NCBI GenBank assembly: GCA_036346395.1
Contig: CM070615.1
Coordinates: 23,121,282-23,185,281 of the forward strand
DNA length: 64,000 nt
From: Hsuehochloa calcarea
Lineage: Eukaryota > Streptophyta > Magnoliopsida > Poales > Poaceae
Direction of reading: 5' to 3'
A program made the position numbers and the translations under genes. Position 1 is the stretch's first letter; each line of letters starts with the position of its first letter. The notes below the pieces were generated by a model. It was not told where the DNA came from, searched no databases, and worked only from the letters and a program-made list of their open reading frames with translations. Shown piece by piece: positions 8,061 through 21,100 of this stretch.

Positions 8061-10644
8061 TGTGAGGACCCTTGGGTTATTTCCGTAAGACCGAGGTCTT
8101 CACAGTCTTATGGAAATAGCCAAGGGCCTCGAGTGAATGAATTCCATCCTAACTCCATCAAAGTGAGAGGGCCTGACCGAAACTAGAGCCCTGCTAATCA
8201 TGCGCACTGTCCTCTACAAGCACTACATGATAATCGGTTCTCCAAACAGTCCAAGTCCGCACTTGGACAAGTTAGAAGGGGATTCACAACAGCGAGTATG
8301 AGGCCGTGTTGGCTCCCAGGATCAGCGACCAGCATGCTCATACTCTCTTTCAATGTCAATCACAGACATACAACAACATACATTGATAATCCAAAAGACA
8401 TACAACATAATAGTTAAGTCTACAACTATTACAAGACGGTCGACCAGCCAAATTCAAATAAGAGTAGTAAGTAGCAGTAGAAGAAATATAAATAAACCAA
8501 AAGGTCCAGCATGGTGTACCCATAGCCCAAGGCAACCGACTGGGAGTCAAATAATAGCACTATTCGTTAGCGTCGCCATAGTCGGCACGAACGAACTCAT
8601 CGATCGGAAGCTCATCTTCACCTGTAATTGCAGCAAATGGGTTGAGTACAAAATGTACTTTCAAGTCTTACACAAAGGTAAAATTAGTTATGCATAATTG
8701 TCGATCAAAGAATAGCATTAGTGGCTTTACTTTTGCTAAAGACGCAATAATTTTCAACCTACACCTACTAGTTTTTCAATTGCCATTTCAAAACTAGATT
8801 TGAAGTAGAAGTAAAACATATGATAAAGGAATACATTGATAAACAAATGAATCAAACAAATACCAAAATGACAGCCCACTTTGATACACTAAAATGCTTG
8901 AACACCCGTTCATGCCAAATACCAAGTTGTAACCACAAATTTTAATTGAAAATCTAGCGATGACGTCTCCCAAAACCAAGTGTTGTCCATAACCGTGGAC
9001 ATAGCTATTCGAATAGTTTTATCCTTGTAGGGGAGTACTACTTTACCCATACGTCTTGACTAGCCCGTAAGCCAAAGGAATAAAAACACTTCCTATAGTG
9101 TGTCGGCCGGGGACGTAAAGACTTGGTACCTTTCGGCAAGAAAATGGTATTGAGCTAGGTCCCCCTTGCAAGATGAACCCCAAACTTAGTACAAACGATG
9201 GATAGCGCTTGCTAAGCGGGCTCGCAAGTTATGTTGGATATACCAATACAATATAAATAAAGCAAAATAGTGCTCCCATGCACATTATAAAAAATTGTAT
9301 CAGCTCCTACGAACAAATGATTGAACACAAATGTCCTCACATAACCAGAAACCACCTGAGACCCAACCCAATCAAAACCTTCCCCCTACTTGACCAAGTG
9401 GCTCCCACCCCGCATGTGGTAGCACGATAGTTACTTGGAATGACAGCCCGTGGCTCGGTCCTTAACGGTCCGGACAAGTCAACCACATACACGATCTCGT
9501 GCACGAATGCACCATCTCTAGCAACCTCTTGTCCAAAACAAAACTACCTAAAAGAATTAAATTTATACTCAAAATAACCGAATGCAACGATCTAGACTAA
9601 AATTTATAATTGATAAGAGTGAGGTATTTCCCACGATCGACAGGTTAATCCCTTCAACCGTACTAACATATAATCTAGACTTGCATTGCTAAGCACTCAA
9701 TATACAAGAGAACATCATCACATCCATCTATTCCTAAGCATATATGTGTACTAGAGTTTAACAAGGATGACAACAAGATTTGGATATAACTAACTGCACA
9801 TCACAAAAATATTGATATACCGAAATAGCATGCAAGAAATTAGCATTGTATTTCAAAACACTACTTATCAAAACTGGGATCAATATGATGTAAAAGACAG
9901 TTCAAATGATGCTTGTTTTGCTGGTAGATTAATTACAGGCTTTCGGGGGGCATACTCGTAATGTCAAAAGGTCCAGAATCTATGAAATGACAACACCGAA
10001 TAAACATTGAGAAAAGGCAAGAAATACAAATTTCTCAAAAATGTATGAAATTTCTATAGTAGCTAGATGATGATTTTACATGAATTTATGAGAAAGAATT
10101 ATTAATTTGGATTTGAGATGAGAGAGTTATAGCCGTTTGAAAATCAGTTTTCTGGAATTTGGATTTGAGATGAGGGAGTTATAGCCGTTTGAAAATCAGT
10201 CTTCTGGAAATTCCAGAAAAATTCCAACCGGTTAGTGTTCATCCATTTGAAATATTTTGCAAAAAAATGTAGAGATGTGGTGAGGATAAGGATTATATGG
10301 ATGGATAGAAAATATTATAATAAGACCAAAATAACTTGGTTCATTTCAATTGGAGTTTTTATGAATTAGTTATGAATTTCCAAAGTTATCAGCTTTTTCT
10401 ATTGTAAAAATAATAGTGTTGTGGATCATTTTTCCAAAACTATATTCTCTGCTATAGAGACATGCTTGAAACCTATTTTAAAATAAAGTTCACTAAAAAA
10501 GAAAATTATCAAAATTGGTTTCACTATTTTTTTGAGTTAAAATGAATTACTTATGCATTTTTGAGGTTAATATAATTTTAGTGTGCAAATAATTCATTTC
10601 TGGATTTTGTACAGTATTTATTACTTTTCTTCTCGGGCGTTGCA
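8061..10644 (-). repeat. Gypsy-type LTR without internal region (probable solo LTR)
   Basis: Starts TGTGAGGACCC and ends GGGCGTTGCA. Orientation is minus, judged from the shared module. It contains the AGTACA/TGTACT hairpin (8645-8659), the GTCCA/TGGAC hairpin (8985-9000) and the 12-bp palindrome CTATTCGAATAG (9005-9016) also found in G1 and, changed by one base, G2. No primer-binding site or polypurine tract adjoins either end. The flanking pentamers GACAT and AGGCT do not match, so simple solo-LTR formation is not proven. 10645-10687 is an unexplained 43 bp. Confidence 0.65.
10104..10207. repeat. 52-bp tandem duplication
   Basis: Two adjacent copies (10104-10155 and 10156-10207) beginning AATTTGGATTTGAG differ at only two positions. 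It lies inside the LTR at 8061-10644. Confidence 0.9.
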
Positions 10645-10687
10645 AGGCTAGCCTCATTGATCGTGGGGCCAGTGAATAGTTTTTTAT

Positions 10688-11412
10688 TGTTAGACCAAAA
10701 AAGCGACTAAAGGAGCAAGCTTACCTTTTCATAAATAATTGATTCAATAAGATTTCACTACAATAGCTGTGGAAGCTATGAAGATCAATATAACAGTACA
10801 ACGGAAGACTAGTATTGAATCCAACTTAACCCCCTAAGCAAAACAACGAAAATCAACACATGCTAAAAATCTCAGTGTTGGGCGTTACGATCACGACCAT
10901 CAAGCGGTCGGGATCAGTGACCACAGGCGGTCGACCAGACACTGAAGAACAGATCAAACAATCTGAAGAGAGAAGTTGCAAATAGATGTAACTTTTGATC
11001 TACAACTCCAAACTCGATGAAACTTGGAACACACCTTCTCTATGATGTCAGGAACCTATTCCAATCAAAGATTGTGAAAAATCATGGAAGAATTACGATT
11101 GTTTTCCGTTTGAGAGGATGATGGTTCAAAATCGAGTCAAAACGAAAACTAGATCCAAAATCTTGCTCGTGGGTGATTGATGATGAAGATGATCCTAGAT
11201 ATGTTCGCACATATCACAGCAAGCTAGATCACGTGAAGAATTCAAGCAAAAACTCGCGGATCAAAGAAAGACTCAAAATCATCAATGGAGGACAAATCTC
11301 AATCAACGAGCACGAAATCAAATCAAAACTCTCTAGAACCCTAACCTCCACATCTCCTCTCACTAAGCAAATTAGGGTTTCAAACAATGAAAGAGTTGAA
11401 GAGGGGCGCGAC
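10688..11412 (-). repeat. S2 3' LTR, first part
   Basis: Begins TGTTAGACC and then AAGCGACTAAAGGAG, matching the S LTR starts at 14513 and 23667 with divergence. It contains remnants of the palindrome cluster (10905-10935, CGGTCG and GGTCGACC forms). It stops at 11412, where the LTR of copia H begins. Confidence 0.8.
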
Positions 11413-12147
11413 TGTTGGAAATATGCCCTAGTGGCAATCATAGAGATGATGATATTTCATTATATTCATGTTTTTGATAATATGTTATCATGTTCCTTGA
11501 ATGAATAATTTGTTATAGATCAATAAGTATGTGACTTGTTGCTGGGACTCTTTAACTTATATGATGTCATTCTAAATGTATCCTTGGTCGGAGGTCACTG
11601 GTTGGAACACCAGTGACTCTATGACTAGCACATGTATTGATTGATGACCTGGTTTCACCGGTCATAGATATAGGGATATCGAATCAATAATGTGAAGCAC
11701 GTGTTAGAGAACATGGTGTTGGATAGACCCATCATTGAGACACTATTGAGATTGTTATGAATCTTTGTGTCATTAGTTGGTCTCAAGTAATGATGATGTA
11801 TAATCCTTAGACCTGAGATCAGCATGGTTTCCTACATGTGTAATAGCACTCTTAGGGGTTGCCAAACACTACTCTGTAACTGGGTAGTTATAAAGATAGC
11901 TTTCGGGTATGCTATGAAACATGCTGAGGAATGTGACTGGTCGAGATGGGATTTGCCCCACCTAACATAACAGGAGAGATGTCTCTGGGAGTGGTCGAAG
12001 TGTCGACCGCATGATGTTATCCGACACTCGATCGAGAAAGAATTGAACCGTCCATGGATGACACATCATCTCACCTGGAGTTCAACCAAACATCATGAGG
12101 CAAAAGGAGAATGCATGAGTAGGTCACTTAGTTTGATCAGTTACGGA

Positions 12148-12283
12148 CTAGTCGTATGGAGATACGTGCTGGTCGTAGACTAGTCAAACGTAATCACAGA
12201 ATGGTAAGAATCTGGTCGTAACGAGTTACGAACTGGTCGTGACCAATTACAACCTGGTCGTATAGAGATACGAATCGGTCGTA
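12148..12283 (+). promoter_or_regulatory. 21-bp periodic CTGGTCGTA array in U3
   Basis: Copies of CTGGTCGTA or close variants start at 12148, 12169, 12212, 12233, 12254 and 12275, with spacings 21, 43, 21, 21, 21. Several units fold on themselves: CGTAT/ATACG, CGTAAC/GTTACG, TCGTAT/ATACGA. It lies 260-400 bp upstream of the TATA box, where LTR enhancers usually sit. The right LTR has the same array at 55608-55744. Confidence 0.75.
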
Positions 12284-12543
12284 GTGATGAGGACTCGATC
12301 ATAGATCATGTTACATCAAGGTTCGCCTCGATTTATTCTATCTCGCCTTTCGAATCGTTATGTGCTTTGCTAGGTACCGCTAACGACTAGTGATCGGAAA
12401 AGAGTTTCGAGTCATAACCGATTACACATGAACCTGTGGGGTCGCACACTTAAAGGGCAAGGATCTGTTTTGGATGGTGATCCGAATTCGTATAGGCCAC
12501 GAGTTCCTAATGGGCCTCTAGGTCGAGACCCATCATGGATGCC

Positions 12544-12551
12544 TATATAAA
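12544..12551 (+). promoter_or_regulatory. TATA box of copia H 5' LTR
   Basis: TATATAAA followed by a GGGGCGG stretch. The same box is at 56000-56007 in the 3' LTR. Confidence 0.75.
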
Positions 12552-12996
12552 GAGGGGCGGTGGCATGGGGTAGAGGAAAGGATCATCTTTGGAAGAACTC
12601 TCGAAACCCTAATAGCCATGCCTACTCAACCACGCTGTCGGTGCTAGCACTCCGGTACAGGTGATCCCGCCTGCACGTGGATACCTCGAGGTGTTGCTTT
12701 GCAAGCATCGCCAGAGGGACGATCCGAAACTCGTGACGCTCACCGGTGTCGGAAGAGAAGTAACGTGACTAGTATGACCACTCGGAGGAGCAGACGTGTG
12801 ACGAGTACGACTACTCGAAGGAGGAGACGCGTCGTGAGTACGACTACGACTGCATCAACTCGCTACAATGACTCTACTTCCGCCACGAAGCCTAGCGTCT
12901 AGTCAGTAATCTCTGTATCTATTACTTGCGGTCGTTCCTTGGTTGCGCGGTAAATTTTTGTTTGTGCTATCGTAGCATTGCCGCGTATCCAAACAG

Positions 12997-13009
12997 TGGT
13001 ATCAGAGCC
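12997..13009 (+). other. Primer-binding site of copia H
   Basis: TGGTATCAGAGCC, complementary to the 3' end of initiator methionine tRNA. It is intact, unlike the altered versions in S, G1 and G2. Confidence 0.93.
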
Positions 13010-14206
13010 ATGCCGTCTAGTACTAGATTCGGTTTGGACACATATTGTGATATGTGGCAGTTATAGATATGATCTATCTCTGTTTTGGCGGTGGTCGATA
13101 TGATCGTCCATGTGCATTGGTGGTAAGATGGGTTTTTATTCGTTAGTCTGTAATCGTGCTTGCATGGTCGTATCACGACTTGCCTCTACCGGTCGGTTTT
13201 CGCCATCGGGGCAGACAATGATCGTAAATCCATTGGAGCACGCGAAGATCAATGTGGTTGATCGAATCAGAGTTACGATCGATAAGTACCGGATGTTTTA
13301 TTGCGTTTGTTCACGATCACTTTGCATGATACTCCTACCGGTCGGAATTCCGCCATCGAAGTATGCCGCAGTGTGTGGTCGTATCAAGGCAATGATCAGA
13401 TCGGTTTGGAATAGGGTTAATGTGATTAATCTGATAATTTCCAAGGTTCGGTTATGTGAATAAGATTCATGTTCCGAAAAATAAAAAAAAATTCGAGCGC
13501 GCTGCCCTCAACCAGCGAGGGGCGCTACCCCTTCAAACCCCGCCCGCTAACCGGCTAGCGGGACCGCCGTGCTGGGTAATCGGACCGCGCTTTTGTAGTG
13601 GGTGTTCTTGTTGCCCGTTAGAATGCTATTTCATGCCTAACTTGTTTTTGCAGTTTGATTTGAATAGTATGACCCATTATGTATGAGATGTATGCATGTG
13701 TGTAATGTTCATGACCTCCATGTCATGTTTATTGCAGCCCAAGGCTGTCTATATTTGTATAACGGCCTGCGTGTCGACGTGTGATGCTAATTTACTCCTT
13801 GTATTTTTATCCCTAGTGCTGTTAGGAGTAATGGCTTAGTGGGAGTACTTGGAAGTTTTGGCAACATGGAGACATTGCGAACAGGATGCTTGGCGATGGA
13901 GATCACCACCAGAAATGGTCATACTATATCACGATGCAATTTGATTGTCTGTGAATGCCCTTATATTCTTGTTTATTTATTTCTATGCATGTTTTAATTG
14001 CTTGAAATGCTTTTAACATGGTAGAAGTAAATTTCCCTCGTGTAATATTAAGTTAAATTGATGCCCTCCCAATTAGCTGCACCATCCATAATCTTGTATT
14101 TTAATGGTAGGTCTTGCTAAAGCAGAGTGCGATTAATATTCCTTGACTAGATGGGTTTGTGTCGAACACTTACACGCAAGCGTTGGTCTAACTTGGCAAG
14201 GTCATC

Positions 14207-14211
14207 ATAAC
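14207..14211. repeat. TSD of the TRIM, left copy (ATAAC)
   Basis: ATAAC directly before the LTR start TGTAACACC. The right copy is at 25849-25853 directly after ...GGTATTACA. An exact 5-bp duplication across 11.6 kb. Confidence 0.9.
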
Positions 14212-14461
14212 TGTAACACCCTGATCCAAAATCGGCTCAATGTCCAGCCCACCGTGGGGCGGACCCGCACACACATAGCACCTCACTTACACTTTTGTCC
14301 TCGCTTCGTGTAAAAGAGTTAACCCGGAGGTGCTACGTTTGGATCCAACAGGTATTATATACTACTACAACTCACTTGAGACAAGCAATGTGGGACTAAT
14401 CCCACCACACAACTTCTCATGGGCCACATGGGCCACGCTACGAGTAGGCCGGGGTATTACA
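14212..14461 (-). repeat. TRIM 3' LTR
   Basis: TGTAACACCCTGATCC ... GGGGTATTACA, 250 bp, nearly the same as 4850-5098 and 25602-25848. Confidence 0.92.
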
Positions 14462-14512
14462 TTCACCCCCCCTTAAAGGCTGACGCCCTCGACAGCATAC
14501 CTCATACGCGGC

Positions 14513-16293
14513 TGTTGGACCGTAAAGGCGACTAGAGGGGGTGAATAGGAGCACGCTCACTTTTTCACAAATTATGAACTCAATACAATTTCACTCCAAA
14601 GAGCTATTAGAAAGCTATGAAGATCAATATACCAAGACAAATGAAGACTAATATTGAATTCAATTAAACCCTAAGCAATATAACAAAATCAACTAAGATT
14701 ACTAAGACTCACAAAGACGCGCGCGGTCCGACTGTTATACTCAACCGGTCGGACCGATTGTCGGCGGTCTCGACCGGCGTTGTCTTGGCGGTCGGACCGC
14801 TCCAAAATCGGTCTCGACCGGTGATGACAAAGGTCCGACCGGCCGACTCGAACCGATCCGCAACATAAAAATCACCGATGACGAAGTTGCAATTAGGTGA
14901 AACTTTTGATTCTCAACTCCAATCTTTATGAAACTTTGCACACACCTTCTATATGCTATTGAGGACCTATTCCAATCGAATATTATGATAATTCTTGGAA
15001 CGATCTTGAGCAATTGTCAATTGATTAACGAAGGTCTAAAACCGCAAGAACGAAAACTTGATCCTAAAGCTTGTTCGTGAGAGATTGATGATCAAGATGA
15101 TGCTAGATAGATTCACACATATCACAGCAAGCTAATTCACGTGAAAGAATCAATCACAAACTCGCGGATCAAAGAAAGCCCTAAAATCACCAAATTGAAA
15201 GCAAGAACGAAAAGAGACTTATCTCAAGCAAACCTTGCATAGATTGATTTCGTGATTGTTGCTGGATTACATCCACACCATCATGGATCAAGAGACAATC
15301 AAGGATCACGAAATTCTCCTCAAACCATGAAAAGCCCTAGCCTCCACCTCAACTCCCTAAAGGCAATTAGGGTTTTGAAACATAAAAAAGCGAGGAGAAA
15401 GAGGTGCACCACCATCTCCTCCTATTTATAGTGGAGGCCTAAAACTCTTAGGGTTTGACTTAATTGGGCTCCGTTAAGGCCCACTAACAAACGGGTCACA
15501 CACGCACGCTTCGCTGGCGCCGTCTTTAACTTTTGACCTAAACCGCTTCACCATGTGCCATGGATTCGCCAATAGGTCACCCTTGTCCATCTTGTGTCAC
15601 GCTTGAGTCGTTGACTCACCCGCATCGCCGATCGCTCGACCTCAACTCTTCAAGTCTAGTCCCGATTCTCCTCGCCGCTGACCGTCGCTGACCACCAAGC
15701 TACCCGCACAACCACGCATAAGAAAACACGATTCGGGAACAAGTTCTTCACAACTTGACCCATGTTAGTCAAAACATGCATCATGCAAATCATATGCCAT
15801 GAAACCAATGACTTTGACCTAACAAAACAACATCGCCACGGTTGGCCGACGTTCAAGTCGATCTGGTCCGACCGCTCCAGTGAGCGGTCGGATCGCCCCA
15901 TGGCGGCCGGACCGCTCCTCGTGAGCCGGCCGGACCGCCTTGGGACTTAGCCGAAATTCAAGCTCCCAAAATCCAAACCTTCGGAAACTTAAACCAATAG
16001 AACTTCTTCGAGACTCCAAAATCATGAGACCAAGTGCATTGGAATCCCTCACTTGCCTACAACACCTATTTTTGGCCCACCGATTTGACCACTTTGGTCA
16101 TCGCCGGTCCGATCGCCCCTCATGGCGGTCCGACCGATTTGGGACCGGTCGGACCGCCCGTGCAAGGACCGTCGGACCGCCTGCTCAAGAAGCTCAGAAC
16201 TTTGTCGAAAACACGTGAAACGACAAACCGTAAACGCCATTGCCAATTGTCACATCATCCTAAGATCTCAAACATATCCCCATGAAATCCACA
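14513..16293 (-). repeat. 3' LTR of Sirevirus S
   Basis: TGTTGGACCG ... GAAATCCACA. Palindromic GGTCCGACCG-type clusters lie at about 14725-14850 and at 15865-15945 and 16105-16180. A TATA box in minus sense lies at 15423-15430. Confidence 0.92.
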
Positions 16294-18122
16294 ATCTCCC
16301 TTGATGAACACATTGGCAATTATCCGAAAATGTAAGTAAGAGGTTTGAAAACGAGTTTACTCGCAGCTTTAGCACAAAGGCACAACTTGGTCCATAAGCA
16401 AGAAAAAGCAATGAAAATGACCAAGCCGCATCGTAATAGTATAGGCATGTGAGACAAAGCAAAAGTAAGCATAAAACTTTGATTTCGGAAAAGGGTCAAA
16501 ATTCTCACATGAGGTCCATATGAAAGAACAATTGTTCAATTGACCTATGATCATTGTGAGTATAAAAGAATGCAATTCAAGTTCGTAATATTCAATAAGA
16601 CAATAAGAATGCAACTCAAGAACTCCCCTCACTATGATCATCAAATTTCAAATTTTTTCCCCCTTTGTATAAACTTCTCCCCAATCTTCTCATTAACACA
16701 TCTTCTCCAAATAAGAGTAGCAAAGAAATATTACACATCATCTCCCAAAGAAATATCTTTTCATTTAACACATCTTCTCCCCCTTTGACAATGGATTCAT
16801 CAAGGAATCACGCCTTCCTTTAATCCAGGGATAACAAATAGAGAATAAACAAAAGAAGCATAAAGAGGAATATGCATGAAGTGCAATGGAGTGGCTTCAA
16901 TTTTTGTATTTATCAATTTTTTGATTACAAGAAGCTTTGGAGATTACCCAAAAGAACAAGCTAGTATCTCGAATATTGCACAAACAAAGATATCAAGCCC
17001 GATAATACTAGCAAGATCATGGTAAGACATATATATCAAAGCTAAGCACAAAGGCTCAAACGTAAAGCAGTAGATTTGATCAATTTAAGCAACGCTTCAA
17101 ATTCAGCAAGTTCATCAACAGAGATCCTAAAATGAAATTGGCCATGTCAAACTGTCAAAGTGAGATAAAAAATCTAACAGAGACCACATTAAGAGTCAAT
17201 CAAGTCCCGTATTGAATCATTTTGCTCAATATTTTGTAAACGCCCATTTGTCAACATTTTTCTCATTTGCATTGAATATTGAAGTTGACTTATGATCTAA
17301 CTTAGTGACAAGATCCTGGACTAGGAGCCATCCACAAACTCATCCTAAGCTTCACCAAAAGTTTGATTAAAGGTATATCTTAGTAAAGAAGATCCCGGAC
17401 TAGGAGCCATCCACAAACTCTTTCTAAGCTTCTACCGGGCGACTAATCTTGAGGTTCATGTCATTTCGACAAGCAAATTCCCCATGAGATCGTCGGTTCA
17501 TCAAACTATCTCCAAGTTCATGTCATTTGACAAGCGCCTCGTAAGAATAGTTTGGCACAATTTAAGCATAAGACAATCTTGATTTTCATTTTTCACAAGA
17601 GCATTTTAGAATCTCAAGAACACAAAAGCTCAAGTAATGGTCAATTTTAGATCAAAGAGCTAACAAAGCAATCCGACAGGCCAATGTCACAAGAGGAGCA
17701 CTAATTACGCAACTCGCTAAAACATCCACAAATTGCAATTTCTTAGTTTGAGTTGTTTTAAAAGTTCTAGCTCATATAGCAAAGACTTAGCTACACATGT
17801 AAAAGCATGATAATTCTAGCAAGTCAAAGAACTAGACATGACATTGAGCAAGAATTGAAATACAAAAGCTCCAAAGGGTAATAGGCAAAGCTTCATCAAT
17901 TTTAAAAGATAAGCAGTAAATCTTATATTACAATGCATCTTTTTGGATTTTTCATACCACTTGTTGTAACCACTTGTTGTATTTTTCATATGAATGCAAT
18001 ATGATACAATGAGATGCAATAAAAAGCCTAAAAAACCTAAAAATTCAAAAAGATCACTAAGTTCAAAAAGAACAATAAAAGATCAAAAGAACAAGGAAAG
18101 ATAAGAAAAGATCAAACTCCCC
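16294..18122 (-). other. Sirevirus S 3' noncoding region and polypurine tracts
   Basis: 1.8 kb without a coding frame between the LTR and the end of pol. The LTR-adjacent tract is at 16294-16304. Further minus-strand purine tracts are at about 16657-16666, 16778-16788 and 18110-18122, the multi-PPT arrangement known from Sireviruses. Compared with S2 it has an extra segment of about 160 bp containing the direct repeat at 17312-17433. Confidence 0.7.
17312..17433. repeat. Direct repeat in Sirevirus S noncoding region
   Basis: About 43 bp containing GACTAGGAGCCATCCACAAA occurs at 17312-17355 and 17391-17433, period 79. It is absent from the matching part of S2 (about 58230-58270). Confidence 0.8.
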
Positions 18123-21100
18123 TCAAACCAACCCATAAGGATAAATTACGCCTAACTCGCTTCTTAAGGAGGAAAATCGGTTTGATCTAAAGGCTTGGTA
18201 AGAATATCCGCCAATTGAGCTTGGACTCTCGAAGTGCATCACAATATCACCTTTTTCAACATGATCTTTAAGGAAGTGAAAGCGAATGTCTATGTGCTTA
18301 GTCCTAGAATGTTGCAATCGGGTTTTTAGCAATATTAATAGCGTAGTGTTATCACGTAAAAGAGGAACACTAGCAAAGTTTAACCCATAATCTTTCAAAG
18401 TGGACGCTATCCACAAAATCAAGCTCAAAGAACTAGCGCAGACTACATACTCCGCCTCAAAGAAGTGGATTGTGCAATGTAAGACCGCTTCCTAGAAGAC
18501 CAAGATACAAGAGAAGTGCCTAGGAAGTGACAGTGCTCGAGGTACTCTTCCTATCTAACCGACACCGCAAAATCGAATCAAAAGCCTCTAATGGACAAAG
18601 TCAAGAGCAGGAATACCAAATGCCATATAAGAGGGTAGAGTGTAAATACCGAATATGCGCTTAACGGCTTGGCGATGGGAAGTTCTCGAGACGCTCAAAT
18701 CTTGCACAAAGGCATACCGTGAAGTGAATGTCCGGTCTCGAGGTCACAAATACGTATGGAGCCGATCATGTCATGCGGTACTCGCGCTGATCCACGACTT
18801 CTCCTTCCTCATCCGGATCCAAAATAATGAAGTTGCCATGGGAGTGGAAATTGGCTTGCAAATACCCATGTTGAAGCGCTTGAGAAGATCTTTAGTGTAC
18901 TTCGTCTCGATGGATGAAAGTTCCTTCCTTGCATTGCTTGATTTGAAGTCCCAAAAGTAATTAAGCTCTCCCATCATACTCATCTCAAATTCCCTAGACA
19001 TAGTGTCGTAAAAGTCGAAACAAGAGCATTAGAGGAACCACCAAAGATAATATCATCCACATAAATTTGAGCAAGCAGAAGTCATTGTCACGCCTAAGAA
19101 TGAATAAGGTTTTATCCACTTTACCCATCTCAAAATTATTTTTAAGCAAGAAGGTCTTAAGTCTATCATACTGTGCTCTAGGGCTTGTTTAAGACCATAC
19201 AATGCTTTAGATAGCTTGAAAACACGATTTGGATATTTAGGATCCTCAAAACCGTGGGGTTGCTTAACATACACTTCCTCATCTATGAAACCATTTAAAA
19301 GGCACTTTTAACATCCATCCGATATAATTTAAAACCTTTTGATGCAAAGAAATGCAAGGAATGCGAATGGCTTCTAGTCTAGCAACAGAGCAAATGTCTC
19401 ATCAAAATCTAACCCTCAACTTGGTCAAACCCCGAGCTACTAATCGGCCTTATTTCTAACCACGTAACCATCCTCACCTTGTTTATTCTTAAACACCCAA
19501 CGGTTCCTATAACATTATGACCACTAGGAGATTCTACTAGGTTCCAAACTTTGTTCCTTTCAAAATTCTCTAACTCCTCATGCATGGCATTTACCCACTA
19601 GAATCGATAAAGCATGTGATATATCGCGGGTTCAAAAGAAGCAACAAAAGCCGAATGAGAGTAGAGATTTGGATCATTATACCGGAGCGAGTGACTCGCC
19701 ATGTAGATTACCTATTATCTGCTCCGAGGATGCCGTCTCTCAATGCGGTGGAGCGCCGGGTGAGATGTCGCTTCTTCGACCTCCGCAGTATCGCGATGAT
19801 GATGATGCAGAGAGCCTCAATCAAGGTGAAGTAGACGTAGGTGTTCTTGTATCAATATGGGTGCCTCAGCAGCAGCAGATGAGGGAATGACATTTGCTTC
19901 GCCCTCATCTTCCTCCACAAAATACTCTCTGTCACCAGAAATCATCTCAGAGTAATTGATCTAGCCTGTGGCTAGTCTCATCAAAAGTGACATTACAAGT
20001 CTCCCAATAATGTTAGTCTCGAGATTAAAAACCGAAACCCTCGAATGAGCAGGATAACCTAAATATCCCATCAAAAGTTCTTGATTCAAATTTATCTAAA
20101 TTGCTGTCTTAAGAATAAAACATTTTGATCCAAAACTCAAAATGCGAAATGAGGGTTTTCTACCAAAACGAAGCTCATAAGGAGTCTTGCCTAAAGAAGG
20201 TCTCAAAAGACACGATTGGCAATATGGCAAGCAAGAGCAATAGCTTCGCCCAAAATCTCCTAGGTGTGCTATACTCATCTAGCATCGCCCTAGCCATTTC
20301 GACTAAGGTCCTATTCTTCCTTTCCACCACGCCATTTTGTTGAGGGACGTGTGGAGAGGAGAACTGATGCTCAATACCACGCCAAAGACAAAAGAAGCAA
20401 AGAAGCATTTTTGAACTCCGTGCCATTATCATCGCTAATCGCTCTCAAAGCACCGTGAAGCTCGAAGCCAAACGAAGAACAAGATCATGAAAATAACCAA
20501 AAGCTTCATCCTTTGAAGTAAGAAAGAACACCCAAGTATATCTAGAAAGATCATCGACTATGACAAGAATATACCATTTTCCACCGATCGATCGGACTCT
20601 AGCAGACCAACAAGATCCATATGAAGCAACCGTCCCGGTCCGTCTACCATAACCATAGTCACGAGATGGGTGTGAGGCGGCAACTTGTTTGCCATGCCTA
20701 CAAGGTGCACATACAAACATCTTTGACAACTTTGAGCTTAGGCAAACCTCTCATGAGATCAAGGTTGCTAACTCGCGTCAAATGATCAAAACCAATGTGC
20801 CCCAAACGTCGATGCCAAAGCCAAAATCGAAGAAGATGTAAGCAAACATTTAAGAGATCCAAAGAAGAGATTCTCAAAAGTTAGCTCCAAAAATTCTACC
20901 AACTCTAGAGATTCCAAACACAAGCTCACCAAGAGAATCAAGCACACGAAAAGCATTTTTCTTAAAAATAGCCTCATAGCCATCATCAAGAAGTCGAGAT
21001 ACGAAAGGAGATTATACCTAAGCTTGTCCACAAGAGCGACATCTTTAGAATGAATTTGTTGTTTACCCTAATTGATCCTGCTCCTTCAATTCGCCCTTGT

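Larger units (their letters stand above)
11413..12991 (+). repeat. 5' LTR of copia H
   Basis: TGTTGGAAATATGCC ... GCGTATCCA. It matches 30102-30277 plus 55009-56410. It lacks about 45 bp present in the right copy (55404-55450) and has an extra 33-bp duplication near 12800-12850, so the pair has diverged by indels. It carries a 21-bp periodic repeat array (12148-12283) and a TATA box (12544-12551). Confidence 0.93.
12992..14211 (+). other. Leader of copia H, first part, with PBS
   Basis: The primer-binding site TGGTATCAGAGCC (12997-13009, tRNA-iMet) lies five bases after the LTR. The rest is noncoding: small frames have no recognisable product and no counterpart elsewhere in the window. A GC-rich patch lies at 13490-13600. 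The leader is cut at 14211 by the TRIM and resumes at 25849. Confidence 0.8.

Noticed and set aside
12699..12902. Arg/Thr/Ser-rich frame, with a similar one at 56135-56326
   Set aside because: Part of the copia H LTR; the frame follows a short duplicated CGAGTACGACTA-type repeat and differs between LTRs by a 33-bp indel.
13110..13463. 117-codon frame in the H leader
   Set aside because: No recognisable domain, no counterpart, lies between PBS and gag where noncoding leader is expected.
14212..14461. Cassandra-type TRIM with embedded 5S rRNA promoter
   Set aside because: I see no 5S rRNA internal promoter sequence on either strand of the 250-bp LTR.
18655..18960. Plus-strand 101-codon frame
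   Set aside because: Antisense of the Sirevirus S reverse transcriptase, whose minus-strand frame has conserved motifs.
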